Shown here in pieces: positions 61,422 through 64,000 of a stretch of 64,000 nucleotides of DNA. The notes beneath the pieces are model-generated. The model had not been told where the DNA came from. It ran no database searches and worked only from the letters and a program-made list of their open reading frames with translations. Source of the stretch: Parasedimentitalea maritima. Lineage in GTDB: Bacteria; Pseudomonadota; Alphaproteobacteria; Rhodobacterales; Rhodobacteraceae. Made by a program: the position numbers and the translations under genes. Numbering within the stretch: position 1 is the stretch's first letter; every line of letters starts with the position of its first letter. The stretch is taken from positions 186,001-250,000 of the forward strand of contig NZ_VAUA01000005.1 in the NCBI RefSeq assembly GCF_005771405.1. Reading direction: 5' to 3'.

Positions 61422-63635
61422 ATGAAACTAAAAACCAGTATCAACACCGCCGTTTTATCAATTGTGATCCTAGCCGGTCTAATCATGATCACGCTGATCG
61501 GTATCTCAAGGTATACACATAACGTGAGTGCCGATGTGCAAAGCGATCTCCTGCGCGTAAATGCTTTGGGGTCGACGCTAGAGGGGCTGGAGATTGAGTT
61601 TTTAATGGCGCGGCGCGCCGAGAAAGACTTTTTGCTTCGTCTGGATGAAAAATATGTGCTGCGCCATGCCGATACGATGACACGTCTGTATGCGGCCCTA
61701 AATGAATCTGAAAACCAGCTGAGACAAATCGAAGGCCTGGAAGCGTCCGCCAAAGAGATTGCAGATCTATCTGCGGCCATTACCGCCTACCGGGACGAGT
61801 TCTCCGCATTGGTCGCCATCAATCAGAACTTGGGACTGGACGAGACCTCTGGGCTGCAGGGGCAGTTGCGCAATGCTGTTCGCAGTGTTGAAACTGCTTT
61901 GGCGGAAATCAACCAGCCACAGTTACAAGTAAAGATGCTCATGATGCGGCGTCATGAAAAAGATTTCATCATGCGTCACGATACAAAATACCTTGATCGA
62001 TTGAATGCACGCATCGAAGAATTCCACGCCTTTCCACACGAAATGTTCGGGGGAGAGTCTCGACACAACGAAATCGACGGTCTCTTGGATACATATCAAA
62101 CTTCGTTTGCCCGTTTTGTCACGGAAACAATGCTGGAGCAGGACCATCGTAAAGCATTGTCTCAGCGGTTTTCAGAAGCGGCTCCAATCTTGAAAAAGAT
62201 CCATACCCGCGCAAACGAACGGCTTGATGAGATTTTGGCCAACGCCGAAGCTCAAAGCGCGCAAGCTCAGAAAAATTCGCTGATTGCAGGCCTGGGCGGG
62301 CTCCTTGTGTTCGTGGGTATTGCCATCGTTGTGGCCTTAAGCATCTCTCGCCCACTGCGCCGCGTAAACAAGGTCCTGACTCAAATGATGTCCGGCGATT
62401 TTTCCTTGGCGTTGACGCAGTCGAGAATAACCGAAATCTCAGCGATCACAAATGCGGTAGAAGATTTCCGGCGTGATCAAGAACAAAAAGAGCGTCTGAC
62501 AGCCGAAATCTCCGATGTGATTTCCGCCTGCGCCGATGGTGATTTCTCCAAACGAATTCAAGTAGATGGTGAAACCGGTTCGTTCATTGAGATGGGCCGC
62601 GGCGTAAACCAAATTGGGGAGGTGGCCGAAAAAGGTTTAGGAGACGTTCTTACCATTCTCAATGCTCTTTCGTCCAATGACCTGACCGGGCGCATGCCAT
62701 CAGGGCACAAGGGTGTGTTTGCCGAGATTTCAACAGCAACTGAAAACCTAACAAACAACCTTAACAGCATGATCCGTCAATTATCTAGCAGCGCAGAGAT
62801 GCTGAACAATACTGCAGGTGAAATTTCATCTGCGGTTGATGACGCATCACGTAGGGGGGAAAATTCTGCCGCATCGCTTGAAGAAACTACCGGGGCCGTT
62901 CAGACTTTGAATGACACTGTGCGTGGCACGGCAGAAAGTGCACAGCAGGCCGAAGAAAATGTAGGCGAAGCACACCAGTTGGCGAAATCGACCGGGACAG
63001 TTGCCGATAAAACAGTTGCGGCCATCAAACGCATTCAGACCTCATCGGGTGCCATTGCCAAAATCACAGGCTTGATCGAAGATATCGCGCTTCAAACTAA
63101 TCTGCTCGCCTTGAACGCAGGTGTTGAAGCGGCCCGTGCTGGCGAAGCAGGACGTGGTTTTGCAGTTGTCGCTTCTGAAGTTGGGGCCTTAGCAAATCGT
63201 TCGACCGAAGCCGTTAAGGAAATCAAGTCGCTGATCCAGGCAAGCGTGGTAGATGTAGCCGATGGGGTCAAACTCGTTGCCGAAACAGGTGAGGCACTGG
63301 AAAGGATTCAGGACGCTGTCGAACTGGCGGTAGAAAAAGTAAATGAAATTGCCGCAACCACCGTGGAACAGTCCACAGGTTTGTCCGAGGTGAACACCGC
63401 AATTACCAATCTAGACCAGGATTCTCAGAAAAGTGCAGCGATGCTGGAGCAGACCGCGGCATCCGGACAAATGCTGCGTGATGAAGCTAAAAACCTTGTA
63501 CACGTCGTTTCTGTATTCAAACTGAGCAAAAATCAAAGTGATACACCGGGTTTTCAAGGCGAATTGGATAACATGGAAGATTCCATGTGGGACGAGATCG
63601 AAGAACAGCAGTTCAACTTGGCGCAAACGGCCTAG
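61422..63635 (+). CDS. Methyl-accepting chemotaxis protein with HBM-like sensor
   Basis: The 737-residue protein has a transmembrane helix at residues 8-28, a long periplasmic helical region (about residues 30-285) with repeats such as FLMARRAEKDFLLRLDEKY and MLMMRRHEKDFIMRHDTKY typical of a helical bimodular sensor, a second membrane helix (about 286-309), HAMP domains, and a cytoplasmic signalling domain. The tip motif IEDIALQTNLLALNAGVEAA is the CheA/CheW contact. There is no C-terminal CheR-binding pentapeptide; the end is NLAQTA. The start is the ATG at 61422; a GTG nine bases upstream is possible. Confidence 0.93.
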   Translation: MKLKTSINTAVLSIVILAGLIMITLIGISRYTHNVSADVQSDLLRVNALGSTLEGLEIEFLMARRAEKDFLLRLDEKYVLRHADTMTRLYAALNESENQLRQIEGLEASAKEIADLSAAITAYRDEFSALVAINQNLGLDETSGLQGQLRNAVRSVETALAEINQPQLQVKMLMMRRHEKDFIMRHDTKYLDRLNARIEEFHAFPHEMFGGESRHNEIDGLLDTYQTSFARFVTETMLEQDHRKALSQRFSEAAPILKKIHTRANERLDEILANAEAQSAQAQKNSLIAGLGGLLVFVGIAIVVALSISRPLRRVNKVLTQMMSGDFSLALTQSRITEISAITNAVEDFRRDQEQKERLTAEISDVISACADGDFSKRIQVDGETGSFIEMGRGVNQIGEVAEKGLGDVLTILNALSSNDLTGRMPSGHKGVFAEISTATENLTNNLNSMIRQLSSSAEMLNNTAGEISSAVDDASRRGENSAASLEETTGAVQTLNDTVRGTAESAQQAEENVGEAHQLAKSTGTVADKTVAAIKRIQTSSGAIAKITGLIEDIALQTNLLALNAGVEAARAGEAGRGFAVVASEVGALANRSTEAVKEIKSLIQASVVDVADGVKLVAETGEALERIQDAVELAVEKVNEIAATTVEQSTGLSEVNTAITNLDQDSQKSAAMLEQTAASGQMLRDEAKNLVHVVSVFKLSKNQSDTPGFQGELDNMEDSMWDEIEEQQFNLAQTA

Positions 63636-63647
63636 AGTGCACATTAG

Positions 63648-63697
63648 CGCCACCAGTTGAAGATCGCCCTAGCGATTGCAACTGGTGGCGTAACTTT
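63648..63697. terminator. Composite hairpin after the chemoreceptor gene
   Basis: CGCCACCAGTTG at 63648-63659 and CAACTGGTGGCG at 63679-63690 pair perfectly, enclosing a smaller ATCGC/GCGAT stem. A short T-run follows on the plus strand. It lies between two convergent genes and may serve both. Confidence 0.7.
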
Positions 63698-63754
63698 ACC
63701 ACGGTTAGCGTAAAACCAATTCAGTTTCACCCAATTTCATGCCTCGTGGGTTAC

Positions 63755-64000
63755 TCAATCAAACTCCGCTTTGACCCAATCTTCGACGCGCAACATCGCA
63801 TCACTTTTCTCAACTATTTCTGGCTGGACAAGCCAATAGGCATGGCTTGCTGATAAGCGAATATCAAAGGGAGTAACAAGCTTACCTGATGCCAGGTCGT
63901 CTTCAATCAAGCGTGATCTGCCAAGGGCTACCCCTTGATGATCAAGAACTGCTTGCAATATGGCTGCATCATCCCCCAACCGGGGACCGGGTGGTACATT
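63755..64000 (-). CDS. C-terminal fragment of a LysR (GcvA-like) regulator
   Basis: The fragment runs off the right edge; 81 residues are visible, in the frame opening NVPPGPRLGDDAAILQAVLD. The block DHQGVALGRSRLIEDDLASG and the ending MLRVEDWVKAEFD are typical of the effector-domain tail of GcvA-like LysR regulators. The DNA-binding half and the target gene lie outside the window. Confidence 0.85.
   Translation of the reverse strand, partial: NVPPGPRLGDDAAILQAVLDHQGVALGRSRLIEDDLASGKLVTPFDIRLSASHAYWLVQPEIVEKSDAMLRVEDWVKAEFD

Overview
The window is a chromosomal segment of a marine alphaproteobacterium of the Rhodobacterales, almost certainly the roseobacter group. The main reasons are a dmdA-acuI pair for dimethylsulfoniopropionate (DMSP), a trgA-trgB-cysK tellurite-resistance cluster, a circularly permuted (two-piece) tmRNA gene, an F1-ATPase zeta-type inhibitor, an SspB homologue, RNase E with a long acidic insert in its S1 domain, and a cysteate sulfo-lyase cluster. 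The genus cannot be fixed from the sequence alone. Nearly all genes look chromosomal and vertically inherited. The only clear mobile element is a decayed IS3-type transposase near 49.1-49.8 kb.

Layout. 0-1.5 kb: end of an ArsJ-associated GAPDH and arsJ (arsenate export as 1-arseno-3-phosphoglycerate). 1.7-4.5 kb: class II aldolase, AraC regulator and divergent EamA exporter. 5-11 kb, minus strand: tRNA-Ser and an overlapping operon trgA-trgB-cysK-mscS-like-alaX. 11-14 kb: class V aminotransferase-fold protein, VOC protein and an outer-membrane-like protein. 14-17 kb: acuI and dmdA with a divergent GntR regulator and repeated operator-like sites between them. 17.1-17.5 kb: permuted ssrA. 17.6-20.3 kb: SnoaL-like protein, rhodanese-ChrB fusion and chrA. 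20.4-23.5 kb: sspB, a secreted protein, fumC-DUF4169-RHH. 23.5-27.3 kb: P450 with an overlapping membrane alpha/beta-hydrolase, ccdA and tusA. 27.4-34.2 kb: rne and the dctBD two-component pair. 34.2-36.4 kb: purQ, purS, purC and ATPase zeta. 37-41.9 kb: homocysteine methyltransferase, radical SAM protein, corrinoid protein, DUF1638 and sufE. 42-47.8 kb: lipoprotein, rnd, purN-purM, a Tat-exported metallo-beta-lactamase-fold enzyme with a divergent LysR, and a tRNA with CAT anticodon. 48-50.3 kb: gene-poor accessory patch with an IS3 scar and small proteins. 50.4-55.9 kb: DUF4329, Pro-rich PG-binding/DUF2092 envelope pair, sensor kinase, metallo-hydrolase and tRNA-Asn. 56.4-60.9 kb: TauD-like dioxygenase, cuyA-like lyase, TauE/SafE exporter, LysR, and an unrecognised protein. 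61.4-64 kb: chemoreceptor and a partial LysR gene.

How the parts fit. A strong sulfur and one-carbon theme runs through the window. DmdA takes a methyl from DMSP to tetrahydrofolate. AcuI removes toxic acryloyl-CoA. A stand-alone homocysteine methyltransferase, a corrinoid protein and DUF1638 look like parts of a split methionine synthase. CysK, TusA, SufE, a cysteine-desulfurase-like protein and CcdA handle reduced sulfur and thiols. The Cuy-like cluster releases and exports sulfite from C3 sulfonates. Oxyanion and metalloid defence (arsenate, tellurite, chromate) is the second theme.

No CRISPR array, prophage or dedicated anti-phage locus was seen. The least explained items are the sigma54-type activator that has lost its GAFTGA loop, the TauD-like dioxygenase beside cuyA, the P450/hydrolase pair, and an orphan plus-strand terminator between rne and dctD.
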